Source of the DNA: Bacteroidales bacterium
GTDB taxonomy: Bacteria; Bacteroidota; Bacteroidia; Bacteroidales; Prolixibacteraceae
DNA: 51,331 nt
Direction: 5' to 3'
Assembly: GCA_012719495.1 (NCBI GenBank)
Contig: JAAYAG010000107.1
Coordinates: forward strand, 1 to 51,331
In this document: positions 1 to 9,721 of the stretch, one piece after another
Layout: each line of letters begins with the position of its first letter
How positions within the stretch are numbered: the first letter of the stretch is position 1
Position numbers and translations under genes: made by a program
Notes under the pieces: generated by a model
Databases searched by the model: none
Told to the model about the DNA's origin: nothing
The model's input: the letters and a program-made list of their open reading frames with translations, nothing else

Positions 1-1313
1 ACATCGACGCCGGGGAAGAAAAACCATTTGAGTGCCTGATCAGAATTTCGGGAAACGTTGAGAGAAACATTCAACGCCAGTTTTGAAAAATAAAGTTTCT
101 GCCCCAGAAATGCAGAAAAAGTAGACCTCGAGTGTGAATTTGTAAATAATACCGAATCGTTTTCAGGGTTTTTTAACGGCTTTTCCAATAGTTCTCCCAA
201 GCGGTTGCTCCAAATGGTTTCTGTTCTTCCATCAAAACCAACCGATGTAACCGCATGTTTGTTCACATAATAATTTACCCCAACATTACTTCCCCAAACA
301 TCAGTCATATGATAGTTATTGTACAACGAAGGATTTTGACGAACAAGAAGGTAATGATCGTTATGGCGCCTGAAAAAAACGGTTGGCTCAATTTCAAGTT
401 TTCCAACAGTAGTTCTGCCATGAAACGATGTAAAAATGGTTCGGGTTTCTTCAAACTGAGCAGCATACTTTGGAGAATAAAAGTTATTTGCACCAAAATT
501 TTTATCAGAAAAACCCATTTGAAACGAAATTTCCGATTTGTCGGCACAAAATGCTGTTTGGTAGTATAGTGACTTTGAGCCAAAATCGGTGTTTTCAACA
601 TATCCCATAGAAGAAGAATAACTTGCTGAAATAAAGTGGTTCAAACTACCTGTATTGAAAGCCGCCGAAAGAAGCTCTTTATGTGAAGTGTAGCTCCCAA
701 TCTCGGTTGATGCCTGAAGAAAAGGTTTAGAATTCTTTTTAGTTATAAAGTTAATTGCACCGCCAAAAGCACCTGGACCAAATTTTGAGGAGCCAGGTCC
801 TTTAATGATTTCTATTCGGTCAATTACTGAGAGATCGACAGGAAGGTTTAAGTTATGGTGGCCTGTTTGAGGGTCGGAAATGTTTACTCCGTTTAATAGA
901 ATTAAGACTTGATCGAAAGAGCTGCCCCTGATGGAGATATCAGCCTGAACACCTTGAGAACCGCGTTGCCTGATGTCGATGTTCGAAACAAACTCAAGCA
1001 ATTCATTGAGAGAAGAAACAGGCGCCCGCTCAATTTCTCGTTGAGAAATGGTAACTATTGCCCTACTTAGGTTAGAAAACGCTTCGGGCAACGGCTCAGA
1101 ATTGATATCGATCGATTCAAGCTCATAGTTGCGCGTAACCAACGTAGTGTCGGGAATAGCAGCAAAAGAAGCCATATTGACAAATTTCAGATAGGCAATC
1201 AATAGTGCACCAATCTTGATCGACCTTTTTAAGCTGTTGAAAACAGCATACCGATTGTTGTTCCATCGTCGGAAAACAACCATCGGTTTTTTCATTGCGA
1301 ATGAATAATTCAT
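1..1313 (-). CDS. TonB-dependent outer-membrane receptor, N-terminal part (gene runs off the left edge)
   Basis: The minus strand is open without a stop from an ATG at 1313 to the window edge, about 437 codons. The N-terminus has a basic stretch and a hydrophobic segment ending near SFAA, consistent with a signal peptide. It is followed by a TonB-dependent plug: ISQREIERAPVSSLNELL, then RQRGSQGVQADISIRGSSF, a LILLNGVNISDPQTGHHN loop and IERIEIIKGP-like and FGGAINFITKK segments. After that comes repetitive beta-barrel sequence. The protein would take up a nutrient such as a vitamin, siderophore or glycan across the outer membrane using TonB energy. No CarboxypepD_reg extension and no SusD partner are seen, so it resembles BtuB/siderophore-type receptors more than SusC. 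An in-frame ATG at 1295 is an alternative start. Substrate is unknown. Confidence 0.88.
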   Translation of the reverse strand, partial: MNYSFAMKKPMVVFRRWNNNRYAVFNSLKRSIKIGALLIAYLKFVNMASFAAIPDTTLVTRNYELESIDINSEPLPEAFSNLSRAIVTISQREIERAPVSSLNELLEFVSNIDIRQRGSQGVQADISIRGSSFDQVLILLNGVNISDPQTGHHNLNLPVDLSVIDRIEIIKGPGSSKFGPGAFGGAINFITKKNSKPFLQASTEIGSYTSHKELLSAAFNTGSLNHFISASYSSSMGYVENTDFGSKSLYYQTAFCADKSEISFQMGFSDKNFGANNFYSPKYAAQFEETRTIFTSFHGRTTVGKLEIEPTVFFRRHNDHYLLVRQNPSLYNNYHMTDVWGSNVGVNYYVNKHAVTSVGFDGRTETIWSNRLGELLEKPLKNPENDSVLFTNSHSRSTFSAFLGQKLYFSKLALNVSLNVSRNSDQALKWFFFPGVD

Positions 1314-1337
1314 AGTTAATGTTTAAAGTTATCGGTA

Positions 1338-1345
1338 CAAAAATA
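1338..1345 (-). promoter_or_regulatory. Bacteroidota -7 element for the TonB receptor gene
   Basis: TATTTTTG on the minus strand matches the TAnnTTTG consensus and lies 25 nt upstream of the ATG at 1313. No clear TTTG is present at the -33 distance, so the call rests on one box in AT-rich DNA. Confidence 0.45.
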
Positions 1346-1639
1346 AGGTAATTTGAATAGTTGGCCTGTTTTATGATTCTTTCCTTGCACATATTAACAG
1401 ACATTTATTGAATGCACATTACCCAAATGTTAATAAGATTTTAAACTGTATTGTAAACCACACCCTGATTGCAACAAAATAATAAATAATTGATTATCAA
1501 CAAATGATAAGACATCAAAAAGTTGCGTTGCATTAAAAAAAGTCTTAAATTATTGTCCGAAATGAATAATGACTAATTACAGTTAACACTAATTAATAAA
1601 AATTTAAGAATTAAAGATGCTTTTGTCTTATTTATTTCT
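1346..1639. other. Intergenic region between divergent receptor and sigma-factor genes
   Basis: This AT-rich stretch separates two divergent genes (365 nt start to start). Apart from the promoter elements at its two ends I see no ORF of merit, no stable long hairpin and no recognisable cobalamin or other riboswitch core. Confidence 0.6.
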
Positions 1640-1647
1640 TATCTTTG
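1640..1647 (+). promoter_or_regulatory. Bacteroidota -7 element for the ECF sigma gene
   Basis: TATCTTTG fits TAnnTTTG and lies 31 nt before the start codon at 1679. A TTTG occurs at 1622-1625 but only 14 nt upstream, shorter than the usual 19-21 nt, so the -33 box is uncertain. Confidence 0.55.
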
Positions 1648-1678
1648 TAACATGTTTAACACCGAAAACCTATAAATT

Positions 1679-2185
1679 ATGTCTACAGTTCATTTTAACC
1701 AGCAATTGTTAAGCCTTGAGCATAATCTGAAATATTATGCGTTAAGTCTTACTTCAGATAGAGACCGTGCAAGTGATCTACTTCAAGAAACAATGCTAAA
1801 GGCATTGACATATAAAGACAAGTTCTCGGCCGACACCAATTTTAAAGCTTGGGTTTATACCATTATGAAAAATACTTTCATTAATGATTATCGAAAGGCA
1901 TCGAAGTCGAGAAATAGTTTGAATGGATCGAACAGTGAATTTCACCTGAAAATAGCCCAAGACAAAGTATATCCATCTCCGGAATCGTTTTATTCATCGA
2001 ACGAAATAGAAAAAAGTATTTCGGCACTTGAAGACGAATACAGAATTCCGTTCCAGATGTTTTTAGACGGGTATAAATACAAAGAAATAGCTGATAGGCT
2101 TGAATTACCCTTGGGAACAGTTAAGAGCAGGATTTTCTTCACAAGAAAAAAACTCTCTTCAACACTGAAAGATTTTGTGAAATAA
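1679..2185 (+). CDS. ECF-type RNA polymerase sigma factor
   Basis: 168 residues, the normal size for an ECF sigma factor. Region 2 lies at about residues 10-75, with LLQETMLKAL and FKAWVYTIMKNTFINDYRK. Region 4 is at about 108-160, with the helix-turn-helix YKEIADRLELPLGTVKSR at 134-151. It directs core RNA polymerase to a dedicated promoter set. No anti-sigma gene (FecR-like or zinc-binding) adjoins it: the next gene downstream encodes a barrel protein behind a strong terminator, and the upstream gene is divergent. It belongs to the stand-alone RpoE-like type common in Bacteroidota. The regulon cannot be told from the sequence; control may be by transcription of the gene itself or by an unlinked anti-sigma. 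Confidence 0.93.
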   Translation: MSTVHFNQQLLSLEHNLKYYALSLTSDRDRASDLLQETMLKALTYKDKFSADTNFKAWVYTIMKNTFINDYRKASKSRNSLNGSNSEFHLKIAQDKVYPSPESFYSSNEIEKSISALEDEYRIPFQMFLDGYKYKEIADRLELPLGTVKSRIFFTRKKLSSTLKDFVK

Positions 2186-2206
2186 ACAAGAATTACGATA
2201 CGTTAT

Positions 2207-2239
2207 AAAGGTCATTGAACAACAATGGCCTTTTTTTTT
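2207..2239 (+). terminator. Rho-independent terminator after the sigma-factor gene
   Basis: An 11-bp stem (AAAGGTCATTG / CAATGGCCTTT, with one T-G pair) closes an AACAA loop and is followed by a run of T. It separates the sigma gene from the barrel gene that starts at 2290. Confidence 0.85.
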
Positions 2240-2289
2240 GCTTTAATACGAGGCACAATTTTTGTAATTTTACATTGAAACAGAAAACC

Positions 2290-2886
2290 ATGAAGCACAT
2301 TATCATATTAATAGTACTACTTTCCGCTTTCTATGGAGCATTTTCGCAAAGCCCAATAAACATTGGAATCAAAGCTGGAATCAACAGCTCTTCACTCATT
2401 CATAACATCGATGATTTTTTCGACCAGAGCCAGGTAAACAATTACCTTGTTGGCGTTTTTGCCCGTATTACATTTAGCAAAGTATACCTGCAACCTGAGG
2501 CTTACTTCAATGCAAAAGGTGGAATTTTATCATCTCCTGACCCATTCTACTCGTTAATAACTGAAGAAATAACCTACAACACTATCGACGTGCCCATATT
2601 ATTGGGATACAAACTCATCGACAAACCAATGTTCAATTTCAGGGTCAATATAGGCCCCGTTCTTTCATGGGTCACGACTGAGCCAATGATTGAAGAACTA
2701 TCTGATTTAAACATCAATGAACTAAAAGACAACTACTTGAGCATACAAGCAGGAATCGGCATGGATATTTGGATGATAAGCCTCGATGCTCGGGTAGAAA
2801 CCAGTTCAAACATCTTCATCGATAAAAGTAATTATTCGGCTTCGAACCGTGTATACTTAATTACTGCAGGCATTAAACTCTTTTAA
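2290..2886 (+). CDS. PorT-like outer-membrane beta-barrel protein
   Basis: 198 residues from the ATG at 2290; the frame is open further upstream, but that part overlaps the sigma-gene terminator, so the later start is preferred. Residues 1-19 form a signal peptide (MKHIIILIVLLSAFYGAFS). The rest shows the alternating hydrophobic pattern and small loops of the PorT/OMP_b-brl_2 family: an early NIGIKAGINSSS strand, a YLQPEAYFNAKGG strand, then IDVPILLGYKL, and a final strand ending RVYLITAGIKLF. Such proteins sit in the outer membrane as 8-stranded barrels, usually without known substrate. A terminator separates it from the sigma gene, so co-transcription is unlikely; whether the sigma factor controls it is not shown. 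Confidence 0.8.
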   Translation: MKHIIILIVLLSAFYGAFSQSPINIGIKAGINSSSLIHNIDDFFDQSQVNNYLVGVFARITFSKVYLQPEAYFNAKGGILSSPDPFYSLITEEITYNTIDVPILLGYKLIDKPMFNFRVNIGPVLSWVTTEPMIEELSDLNINELKDNYLSIQAGIGMDIWMISLDARVETSSNIFIDKSNYSASNRVYLITAGIKLF

Positions 2887-3004
2887 TTATCTTCTTATCA
2901 AATAATTAATTAAGGAAATACTCCACTTTGTTAAAAAAACGTTTTTAAATGGGTTCATCTACCCCATTTAGACAGAATAGCTGACATTTTGAACCAAAAA
3001 AAAA

Positions 3005-3012
3005 TACTTTTG
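3005..3012 (+). promoter_or_regulatory. Bacteroidota -7 element for typA
   Basis: TACTTTTG fits TAnnTTTG and lies 20 nt before the typA ATG at 3033. The nearest TTTG upstream (2988-2991) is only 13 nt away, so a -33 box is not assured. Confidence 0.55.
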
Positions 3013-3032
3013 CGCTGCTTAAAAAAAAGAGA

Positions 3033-4826
3033 ATGCAGATTAGAAACATTGCCATTATAGCCCACGTAGACCACGGTAAAACAACATTGGTTGACAAGAT
3101 GCTAATGGCTGGAAAGCTTTTTAAAGATCACGAGAAACCAGGTGAGCTTATTATGGACAACAACGACCTTGAGCGGGAAAGGGGTATAACCATTCTTGCC
3201 AAGAATGTTTCTGTTGTTTATAAAGACATAAAGATCAACATCATAGACACCCCTGGCCATGCCGACTTTGGTGGAGAAGTTGAACGAGTACTTAACATGG
3301 CCGACGGGGTGTTGCTATTGGTCGACGCCTTTGAGGGGCCAATGCCTCAAACCCGCTTTGTGTTACAAAAAGCCATTCAGCTTGGACTAAAACCCATCGT
3401 GGTCATCAACAAAGTTGATAAACCCAATTGCCGGCCTGAAGATGTGCATGAAATGGTTTTCGACTTGATGTTCAGCCTAAATGCTACCGAAGAACAGCTT
3501 AATTTCCATACCGTTTACGGTTCAGCCAAAGAAGGTTGGATGTCGGAAGACCTCAGCAAAAAAACAACCAACATTAATGCTCTGCTCGATGCTATTATTG
3601 AGCACATTCCTTCGCCAAACGTAGATAAAGGAACAACTCAAATGTTGATTACCTCAATTGTCTATTCACCCTATCTTGGACGAATTGCTGTTGGTCGTCT
3701 TCAACGTGGAGAAATTAAAGAAAACCAAATGGTTAGCCTTTGTCACCGAGACGGTTCTATTGTACGTACCCGCATAAAAGAACTTAACCTTTTCGTTGGG
3801 CTGGGCAGGGTGAAAGTTGAATCGGTTTCGGCTGGGGATATTTGTGCTTTAGTGGGAATCGAAAACTTTGATATTGGCGACACCGTTGCTGATATTGAAA
3901 ACCCAGAGCCACTTCCACCAATCAAAATTGATGAGCCCACAATGAGTATGCTATTCACAATCAACAACTCACCGTTCTATGGGCAAGATGGAAAATATGT
4001 TACGTCTCGCCATATTTACGACAGGCTTCAAAAAGAACTTGAAAAAAATCTTGCTTTACGAATAAACGAAAGTCCTAACACCGATTCATGGAATGTATTT
4101 GGACGTGGTGTACTTCACCTTTCTGTGCTGATAGAAACCATGCGCCGCGAAGGATTTGAGCTTCAAGTCGGTCAGCCTCAGGTTATTTTCAAAAATATTG
4201 ACGGAGTAAAAAGCGAACCGGTTGAAGAACTCACTGTTGACGTGCTTGATGAATACTCGGGCCGGGTTATCGAGATGGTGTCACGCCGAAAAGGCGAAAT
4301 GCTGAGCATGGAACGCAACAACGACCGCACAGTTCTGGAATTCCACATCCCTTCGAGGGGCATCATTGGACTTCGAAACAACATTCTTACTGCCACCGCC
4401 GGAGAGGCAATTATGTCACACCGTTTCATTGAATATCAACCTTATAAAGGTGAAATAGAAAAAAGGACCAATGGCTCGCTCATTGCCTTAGAAACAGGAA
4501 CTGCCATTGCTTATGCCCTTGACAAATTACAAGACAGAGGCCGGTATTTTGTTAATCCGGGCGATGAAGTATACGAAGGAATGGTTGTAGGCGAAAATAG
4601 CAGGGAAGATGACATTACCATAAATGTTACTAAAGGGAAAAAACTCACCAATATGAGGGCTTCAGGATCAGACGATAAAGTGAAGTTGGCCCCTCCTATC
4701 ATCTTTACTCTCGAAGAAGCACTCGAGTATATTCAAGAAGATGAGTACGTAGAAGTAACCCCTAAGAATATAAGAATCAGAAAGATCCTTCTAAAAGAGG
4801 TTGATAGGAAACGAAATAAGAAATAG
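3033..4826 (+). CDS. typA: Ribosome-associated GTPase TypA/BipA
   Basis: 597 residues, full length for TypA/BipA. The translational-GTPase domain begins at once: G1 [10 protein letters not shown] (residues 10-19), switch I with RERGITI near 49, G3 [14 protein letters not shown] near 72, and G4 NKVDKP near 127. These are followed by the beta-barrel domain 2, the EF-G-like domains III and V ([12 protein letters not shown] and [11 protein letters not shown] are signature stretches) and the TypA-specific C-terminus ending in a lysine/arginine-rich tail. It binds the 70S ribosome at the EF-G site and supports 50S assembly and growth under stress or cold. It is monocistronic, facing guaA across a shared terminator. 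Confidence 0.97.
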   Translation: MQIRNIAIIAHVDHGKTTLVDKMLMAGKLFKDHEKPGELIMDNNDLERERGITILAKNVSVVYKDIKINIIDTPGHADFGGEVERVLNMADGVLLLVDAFEGPMPQTRFVLQKAIQLGLKPIVVINKVDKPNCRPEDVHEMVFDLMFSLNATEEQLNFHTVYGSAKEGWMSEDLSKKTTNINALLDAIIEHIPSPNVDKGTTQMLITSIVYSPYLGRIAVGRLQRGEIKENQMVSLCHRDGSIVRTRIKELNLFVGLGRVKVESVSAGDICALVGIENFDIGDTVADIENPEPLPPIKIDEPTMSMLFTINNSPFYGQDGKYVTSRHIYDRLQKELEKNLALRINESPNTDSWNVFGRGVLHLSVLIETMRREGFELQVGQPQVIFKNIDGVKSEPVEELTVDVLDEYSGRVIEMVSRRKGEMLSMERNNDRTVLEFHIPSRGIIGLRNNILTATAGEAIMSHRFIEYQPYKGEIEKRTNGSLIALETGTAIAYALDKLQDRGRYFVNPGDEVYEGMVVGENSREDDITINVTKGKKLTNMRASGSDDKVKLAPPIIFTLEEALEYIQEDEYVEVTPKNIRIRKILLKEVDRKRNKK

Positions 4827-4841
4827 AAAATTTCGACAGAC

Positions 4842-4880
4842 AAAAAAGGCTGCAGTGAATACCACTACAGCCTTTTTTTT
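4842..4880. terminator. Bidirectional terminator shared by typA and guaA
   Basis: An A-rich run, a stem (GGCTG / CAGCC plus AGTG / CACT with one C-A mismatch) and a T run form a hairpin usable from both strands. The guaA stop codon (4879-4881, minus) lies at the edge of the T run, so the two convergent genes share it. Confidence 0.8.
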
Positions 4881-6408
4881 ATTCCCACTCGATGGTTGCG
4901 GGTGGTTTTGAACTTATATCGTACACAACTCGGTTAATCCCTCTTACCTTATTTATAATGTCGTTCGATACTTTAGCCAGAAAGTCATACGGAAGGTGAA
5001 CCCAATCAGCGGTCATGCCATCGGTGGATGCAACAGCCCTCAGTGCTACAACATTTTCGTAGGTGCGTTCGTCGCCCATTACACCAACCGACTGTACTGG
5101 CAAGAGCATTACGCCTGCCTGCCAAACAGAATCATACAAACCCCATTCATGTAAGGCATTAATAAAAATGGCATCAGCTTCTTGTAGTATCCGTACTTTT
5201 TCAGGTGTAATGTCACTTAAAATCCGGATTCCCAATCCCGGGCCAGGGAATGGGTGACGCCCCAATAATTTGGAATTTATCCCCAATTCGCGCCCCACCC
5301 TTCTTACTTCATCTTTGAAAAGCGACTTGAGGGGCTCTACAACTTTGAGTTTCATTTTATCGGGCAGACCACCAACATTATGGTGCGATTTAATGGTTGC
5401 CGAAGGGCCATTAACCGAAACCGACTCTATAACATCGGGATAAATTGTGCCTTGCGCCAACCACTTAACATCTTGTATTTTGTGGGCTTCTTCATCGAAA
5501 ACTTCAATGAAATCGCGACCAATAATTTTCCGTTTTGTCTCAGGATCAGTAACGCCTTTCAAGTCGTTCCAGAATTTTGCTTTAGCATCGGCACCAATCA
5601 CATTCAGCCCCATCCCTTTATATTGATCCAGAACATTTGCAAACTCATCTTTTCGCAGTAGCCCATTATCGACAAAAATGCAGGTAAGGTTCTTTCCAAT
5701 AGCCGAATTAAGTAATACGGCAGCTACAGTTGAATCAACACCGCCCGAAAGACCAAGAACAACTTTGTCGTTTCCCAACGTTTCTTTCAAATTGTTTACA
5801 GTAGTTTCGATAAACGAAGCCGGGGTCCACGATTGAGCGCAGCCACAAATGGATACCACAAAGTTGAATAGCAATTTTGACCCTTCTGTAGTATGATATA
5901 CCTCGGGGTGAAACTGAATTGCATATGTTTTTTCGTTTTCTATCTTGTAAGCAGCATATTCTACATCGTTCGTGCTTGCGATAACGGTATAATTTGATGG
6001 AATTCTGTTAATCGTATCACCGTGAGACATCCACACTTGAGTACCTGTTGAAATGCCGTGAAAAAGTTCATTGTTAGTGTCGACATAATTGAGATTAGCG
6101 CGTCCATATTCACGAGAATTCGAAAGGGCTACTTCACCCCCAAAAAAATGGGCCATATATTGAGCGCCATAACAAACACCAAGTAAAGGAATTGACCCTT
6201 TGATTTCACTCAGATCGATCCGTGGACCTTGGGCATCGCGTACCGAAAATGGGCTTCCTGAAAGGATAACACCTTTTACCGTATCATCAATTTTTGGAAA
6301 ATGGTTGAACGGATGAATCTCGCAATAAACATTTAACTCACGAACCCTACGCCCAATTAGCTGTGTGTATTGAGATCCAAAATCAAGGATCAGAATTTTT
6401 TCCTGCAT
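4879..6408 (-). CDS. guaA: GMP synthase (glutamine-hydrolysing)
   Basis: 509 residues from the ATG at 6408. The frame continues upstream but that part crosses the promoter, and known GuaA proteins begin at the equivalent of [16 protein letters not shown]. It converts XMP to GMP with ATP and glutamine. The class I amidotransferase domain carries the nucleophile C79 in GVCYGAQ and the H167/E169 pair in HPEV. The ATP-pyrophosphatase domain has the PP-loop SGGVDS at 221-226. The C-terminal dimerisation domain ends KPPATIEWE, as in orthologues. The gene stands alone and is convergent with typA. Confidence 0.97.
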   Translation of the reverse strand: MQEKILILDFGSQYTQLIGRRVRELNVYCEIHPFNHFPKIDDTVKGVILSGSPFSVRDAQGPRIDLSEIKGSIPLLGVCYGAQYMAHFFGGEVALSNSREYGRANLNYVDTNNELFHGISTGTQVWMSHGDTINRIPSNYTVIASTNDVEYAAYKIENEKTYAIQFHPEVYHTTEGSKLLFNFVVSICGCAQSWTPASFIETTVNNLKETLGNDKVVLGLSGGVDSTVAAVLLNSAIGKNLTCIFVDNGLLRKDEFANVLDQYKGMGLNVIGADAKAKFWNDLKGVTDPETKRKIIGRDFIEVFDEEAHKIQDVKWLAQGTIYPDVIESVSVNGPSATIKSHHNVGGLPDKMKLKVVEPLKSLFKDEVRRVGRELGINSKLLGRHPFPGPGLGIRILSDITPEKVRILQEADAIFINALHEWGLYDSVWQAGVMLLPVQSVGVMGDERTYENVVALRAVASTDGMTADWVHLPYDFLAKVSNDIINKVRGINRVVYDISSKPPATIEWE

Positions 6409-6431
6409 ATTGTTATTTTTCAAAGTTGGTG

Positions 6432-6439
6432 CAAATATA
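6432..6439 (-). promoter_or_regulatory. Bacteroidota -7 element for guaA
   Basis: TATATTTG on the minus strand, 23 nt upstream of the guaA ATG at 6408, is a full match to TAnnTTTG. Its position excludes the longer upstream reading frame as protein-coding and supports the start chosen. Confidence 0.6.
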
Positions 6440-6569
6440 AACCCTAACGGGAAATTATTAATATATAAATCGGGCTTAATAGAAAAAAGGGCAGAATCTT
6501 TAAAGAACCACCCTTTTATATTGCTCAAAATAGAATATTCAAAGTCTGTAAAAATCTAATTAAAACAAC

Positions 6570-7586
6570 TTAATTAGAACCATATACCTGTTCTTCTGTA
6601 AAGAATTTATCAGCAATAAGAACTTCTCGAATGTTATCTTTGGTAACAGCAACCGGCTTCAACATCATTGTTGGCACCTCTTTTCTTCCATTATCGATGG
6701 TTGCCGTAACTCCAGTTACTTTTTGGTTTTTAGCCAACTTGATAGCCAAATCGACCGAAGCTGCAGCAATTGTATTAATTGATTTATAAACAGTCATCGA
6801 CATTTTCCCTTGGTTAATAGCCCTTACCGCTGCAATTTCAGCATCTTGCCCGGTTAAGATAACATCGTAATCGAGCCCTGCTTCGTCAATTGCTTTTCTT
6901 GCCCCCATAGCCAACCCATCGTAACTCGTAATGACTGCATCAATTTTTTCGCCACTGAAATCAAGGATATTCTTCATTGTATGATAGGCATTATCGCTTG
7001 ACCAATCTTCAGTAAAAGATTTATAAACGATTTTTATCCTGCCATTATCTATACTGGGCTTAAGAGTTGCCTCTTGTGCTTCTTTAATCATTAGGGCATT
7101 CACATCACCGGCATCACCCCACAGAAGGACATAATTCCCTTCGGGCTTAACTTTTAATGCGTAATTGACCATAAGATTACCAATTTCGGCCCCTTCGAAG
7201 GTAACCAAGTAATCAAGGTCTGCATTTTTGATAAGCCGGTCGTATGCAATTACAGGAACATTATAATCGTGAGCTTCACGCACAATTGCTGCTGCGGTGT
7301 TTGCATTGGCGGCAACTACAATAAGCACATCAACTCCCATTTTAAGCAACTCTTCAGCCTGCTTTAACTGAAGGTTCTCATCGTTCTCTGCAGAGCGAGT
7401 AATTACTTCGATTTTACGATCAGCAGCAATCTTTTCAACATATTGCTGGTCGATAGGCCATCGGTACCCCACAGATGCCGGAATAAGAAATCCAACTTTT
7501 ACCCCACCAGTCATTTGAGAACATGATGATGTTAAAAAGCCAACCAAAAAAACAATAAAAATAATTTGTATAAATCGTGGTCTCAT
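6570..7586 (-). CDS. Periplasmic sugar-binding lipoprotein (XylF/RbsB type)
   Basis: 338 residues. The N-terminus is a lipoprotein signal with the lipobox LTSSC, acylated cysteine C22. The mature part is a type I periplasmic-binding fold: VKVGFLIPA, then QAEELLKMGVDVLIVVAANANTAA, VIAYDRLI, a VITSYDGLAMGARKAIDEAG segment and VILTGQDAEIAAVRAI, closest to D-xylose-binding XylF. It would bind a monosaccharide outside the inner membrane. No ABC permease or ATPase gene lies near it. Its only neighbour is a divergent chemoreceptor gene, so it may present sugar to that receptor or serve a transporter encoded elsewhere. The ligand is inferred only from family likeness. Confidence 0.85.
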   Translation of the reverse strand: MRPRFIQIIFIVFLVGFLTSSCSQMTGGVKVGFLIPASVGYRWPIDQQYVEKIAADRKIEVITRSAENDENLQLKQAEELLKMGVDVLIVVAANANTAAAIVREAHDYNVPVIAYDRLIKNADLDYLVTFEGAEIGNLMVNYALKVKPEGNYVLLWGDAGDVNALMIKEAQEATLKPSIDNGRIKIVYKSFTEDWSSDNAYHTMKNILDFSGEKIDAVITSYDGLAMGARKAIDEAGLDYDVILTGQDAEIAAVRAINQGKMSMTVYKSINTIAAASVDLAIKLAKNQKVTGVTATIDNGRKEVPTMMLKPVAVTKDNIREVLIADKFFTEEQVYGSN

Positions 7587-7644
7587 GATAATGAATCTTA
7601 AAGTGTAAAAAATAAATAATCTAGAAATAAAACTCCTGTTGAAT

Positions 7645-7652
7645 CAAATATA
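7645..7652 (-). promoter_or_regulatory. Bacteroidota -7 element for the sugar-binding lipoprotein
   Basis: TATATTTG on the minus strand, 58 nt upstream of the start at 7586, matches TAnnTTTG exactly. No convincing -33 box. Confidence 0.5.
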
Positions 7653-7814
7653 GAAACAATGTTTGAAAAACTAAAAGAAGTTTTTGAAAAATCATTTTTT
7701 TTTCCAATTTTTATATTTTAGTTCGTGAATAAAAAAATAATCAATAATAACCTTCGATATTTCCATATTTATTTTTTAATGACTGAACGGTAATTTAATG
7801 TAAAGAAAGAAATT

Positions 7815-9590
7815 ATGACAGAGAAACAACGCAACCTTTCACTTGATGGAGGGTTAAAGAAATGGAACGATTTAAAAATCGGCACTAAAATCGGTATCGG
7901 CTTTGGGTTACTGATATTTTTGGCGGCCCTCATCGGAGGTATTTCTATTGTGAGTATGAGGCAAATACAAGGAGAAACAAACATCCTTGCGAATGAGTCG
8001 CTGCCTTCGGTAAACGAGTCGTTCCGCCTAGATAAAGACTGGAAAGAAATTATGTTCGACCTGCAAGCTTACGACTACATCAGAGACCCATATTATTTAA
8101 ACCGAGCAAACCAGTATCTGGTAAAATATACTAATTCGCTCGAGGGACTTATAAAAATAGCCAGTAACTCGAAGCAATTGAATATTTCTGGAGAAAAACT
8201 CTCTTCATTAAAAAAATCGCTAGGTGAATATCAAGCCCTGATTTCGAACTACAAAGAACTAGAAACCAAAAACCAGAAACTCCTAGAAGAAGTGGAGTCT
8301 GAGATTGCCTACCTTCAAAATAACGGGGGTGCTGGTAATGCTGTTCTTTCGGCTGGATACGAAATCATGCTCTCCATCAGCAAACGTAAGCCACATGAGC
8401 TTGACCGTGCCCAAGATTACCTTGATAAGGCTCGAAACAGCGGAGGAAATGCTTCGGTAAGTAAAATTGTTAGTTCAGGAAGCCTTCTCGTTACAGGATA
8501 CAAAAAAGCCCGTGAACTTGAATTGAAGCGTACTGAAATGGAAAATTTACTAAAAGTTGACATTATGGCACTTGCCGATGTTGGCTTGGATCAAATAACC
8601 GAAATGACAGAAACTACCAATTCTATTATTACGAGTTCTCGAATTGGTCTAACATTCATTATGATAGTAATTCTGGTGATTGGAATAATATTGGGAATTA
8701 TAATTTCTCGCTCTATAACCAGCTCAATAAAAATGGGGCTTTCCATTGCCCAAAACATTTCAAACGGTGTATTGCACCGCCAGCGCGAAGTGTCGAGAAA
8801 AGATGAAATTGGAGAGTTAATGACCGCACTATACAGGATGAACAACCAACTTCGTTTCATTGTTGAAGACATTTCGATGGGAATACAAAATATTTCAGTA
8901 GCCAGCCAAAAAATGAACAAAAATGCTTCAGAACTTAGTGAAGCTGCAACAGACCAAGCTGCCACAACAGAAGAAATATCAAGCTCCATTGAAGAACTCC
9001 ATGCCAACTTTATGCAAAATGCCGACAATGCCGAAGAAACAGCTAAAATAGCATTGGTAACTGTTGATGGAATCAGAGAAGGAAACAAAGCTACAGAACT
9101 TGCCAGCGAATCGCTCAACGACATTATCGAAAAAGTATCATTTATTGGCGACCTTGCTTTCCAAACCAATATTCTGGCCCTAAATGCAGCAGTTGAAGCC
9201 GCGCGTGCTGGTGATCATGGTCGTGGTTTTGCTGTTGTAGCTTCTGAAGTGAAGAAATTGGCCGACAGCAGCAAACAAGCAGCCGAGTTAATTAACAAAG
9301 TATCGAGAGAAACAGTAATAGCGTCCGATCAAGCGGGCTTAAAACTAAGGAAAATTGTTCCGGAAGTTGAGAAAACAGCGAATCTTATACAAGGGATAAA
9401 ATTGGCAAGTGCTGAACAGGAAGTTGGTATCAATCAAATAAATAATGCGATTCAACAGCTGAACAACATTGCTCAACAGAATGCCTTCAGTTCAGAGAAT
9501 ATGGCCTCATCGGCACAAGATTTATCAAGCCTGTCTGAAAAACTGAAAAAAACCATTTCGTTCTTCAAAGTTGGTTCTGAAGCAAGTTAA
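7815..9590 (+). CDS. Methyl-accepting chemotaxis protein
   Basis: 591 residues with classical transmembrane chemoreceptor layout: TM1 at about 25-46, a roughly 230-residue all-helical periplasmic sensor (possibly a helical-bimodular or long 4-helix-bundle type), TM2 at about 276-299, a HAMP domain, and a long cytoplasmic signalling hairpin. The conserved tip is present (FQTNILALNAAVEAARAGDHGRGFAVVASEV), with the methylation-helix pattern and the motif TEEISSSIEEL before it. It would signal to CheA/CheW to control motility or another output. No che genes are in the window. It is divergent from the sugar-binding lipoprotein with about 230 bp between starts, which suggests a sensing pair, as in ribose or galactose taxis; this is inference. 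Confidence 0.93.
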   Translation: MTEKQRNLSLDGGLKKWNDLKIGTKIGIGFGLLIFLAALIGGISIVSMRQIQGETNILANESLPSVNESFRLDKDWKEIMFDLQAYDYIRDPYYLNRANQYLVKYTNSLEGLIKIASNSKQLNISGEKLSSLKKSLGEYQALISNYKELETKNQKLLEEVESEIAYLQNNGGAGNAVLSAGYEIMLSISKRKPHELDRAQDYLDKARNSGGNASVSKIVSSGSLLVTGYKKARELELKRTEMENLLKVDIMALADVGLDQITEMTETTNSIITSSRIGLTFIMIVILVIGIILGIIISRSITSSIKMGLSIAQNISNGVLHRQREVSRKDEIGELMTALYRMNNQLRFIVEDISMGIQNISVASQKMNKNASELSEAATDQAATTEEISSSIEELHANFMQNADNAEETAKIALVTVDGIREGNKATELASESLNDIIEKVSFIGDLAFQTNILALNAAVEAARAGDHGRGFAVVASEVKKLADSSKQAAELINKVSRETVIASDQAGLKLRKIVPEVEKTANLIQGIKLASAEQEVGINQINNAIQQLNNIAQQNAFSSENMASSAQDLSSLSEKLKKTISFFKVGSEAS

Positions 9591-9617
9591 AAAAGATATT
9601 AAATAAATGATACATAT

Positions 9618-9649
9618 GAGGTTGCCCATAAATGGCAGCCTCTTTCTTT
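9618..9649 (+). terminator. Probable terminator after the chemoreceptor gene
   Basis: GAGGTTGCC and GGCAGCCTC form a 9-bp stem with one G-T pair, followed by TTTCTTT. The U tract is interrupted, hence only moderate confidence. Confidence 0.6.
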
Positions 9650-9721
9650 ACCATTTATCCGTATCACAATGGAATTATTACACCGATGAAAGTATAATCA
9701 GCCACATAAATCAACCTACAA

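Noticed and set aside
1314-1420. Cobalamin riboswitch ahead of the TonB receptor
   Set aside because: No B12-box-like conserved core or expected long leader is seen; the promoter lies only 25 nt from the start codon.
8591-9169. 192-codon ORF on the minus strand
   Set aside because: It lies wholly antisense to the chemoreceptor signalling domain, and its translation is low-complexity serine/isoleucine-rich, as expected of a shadow frame.
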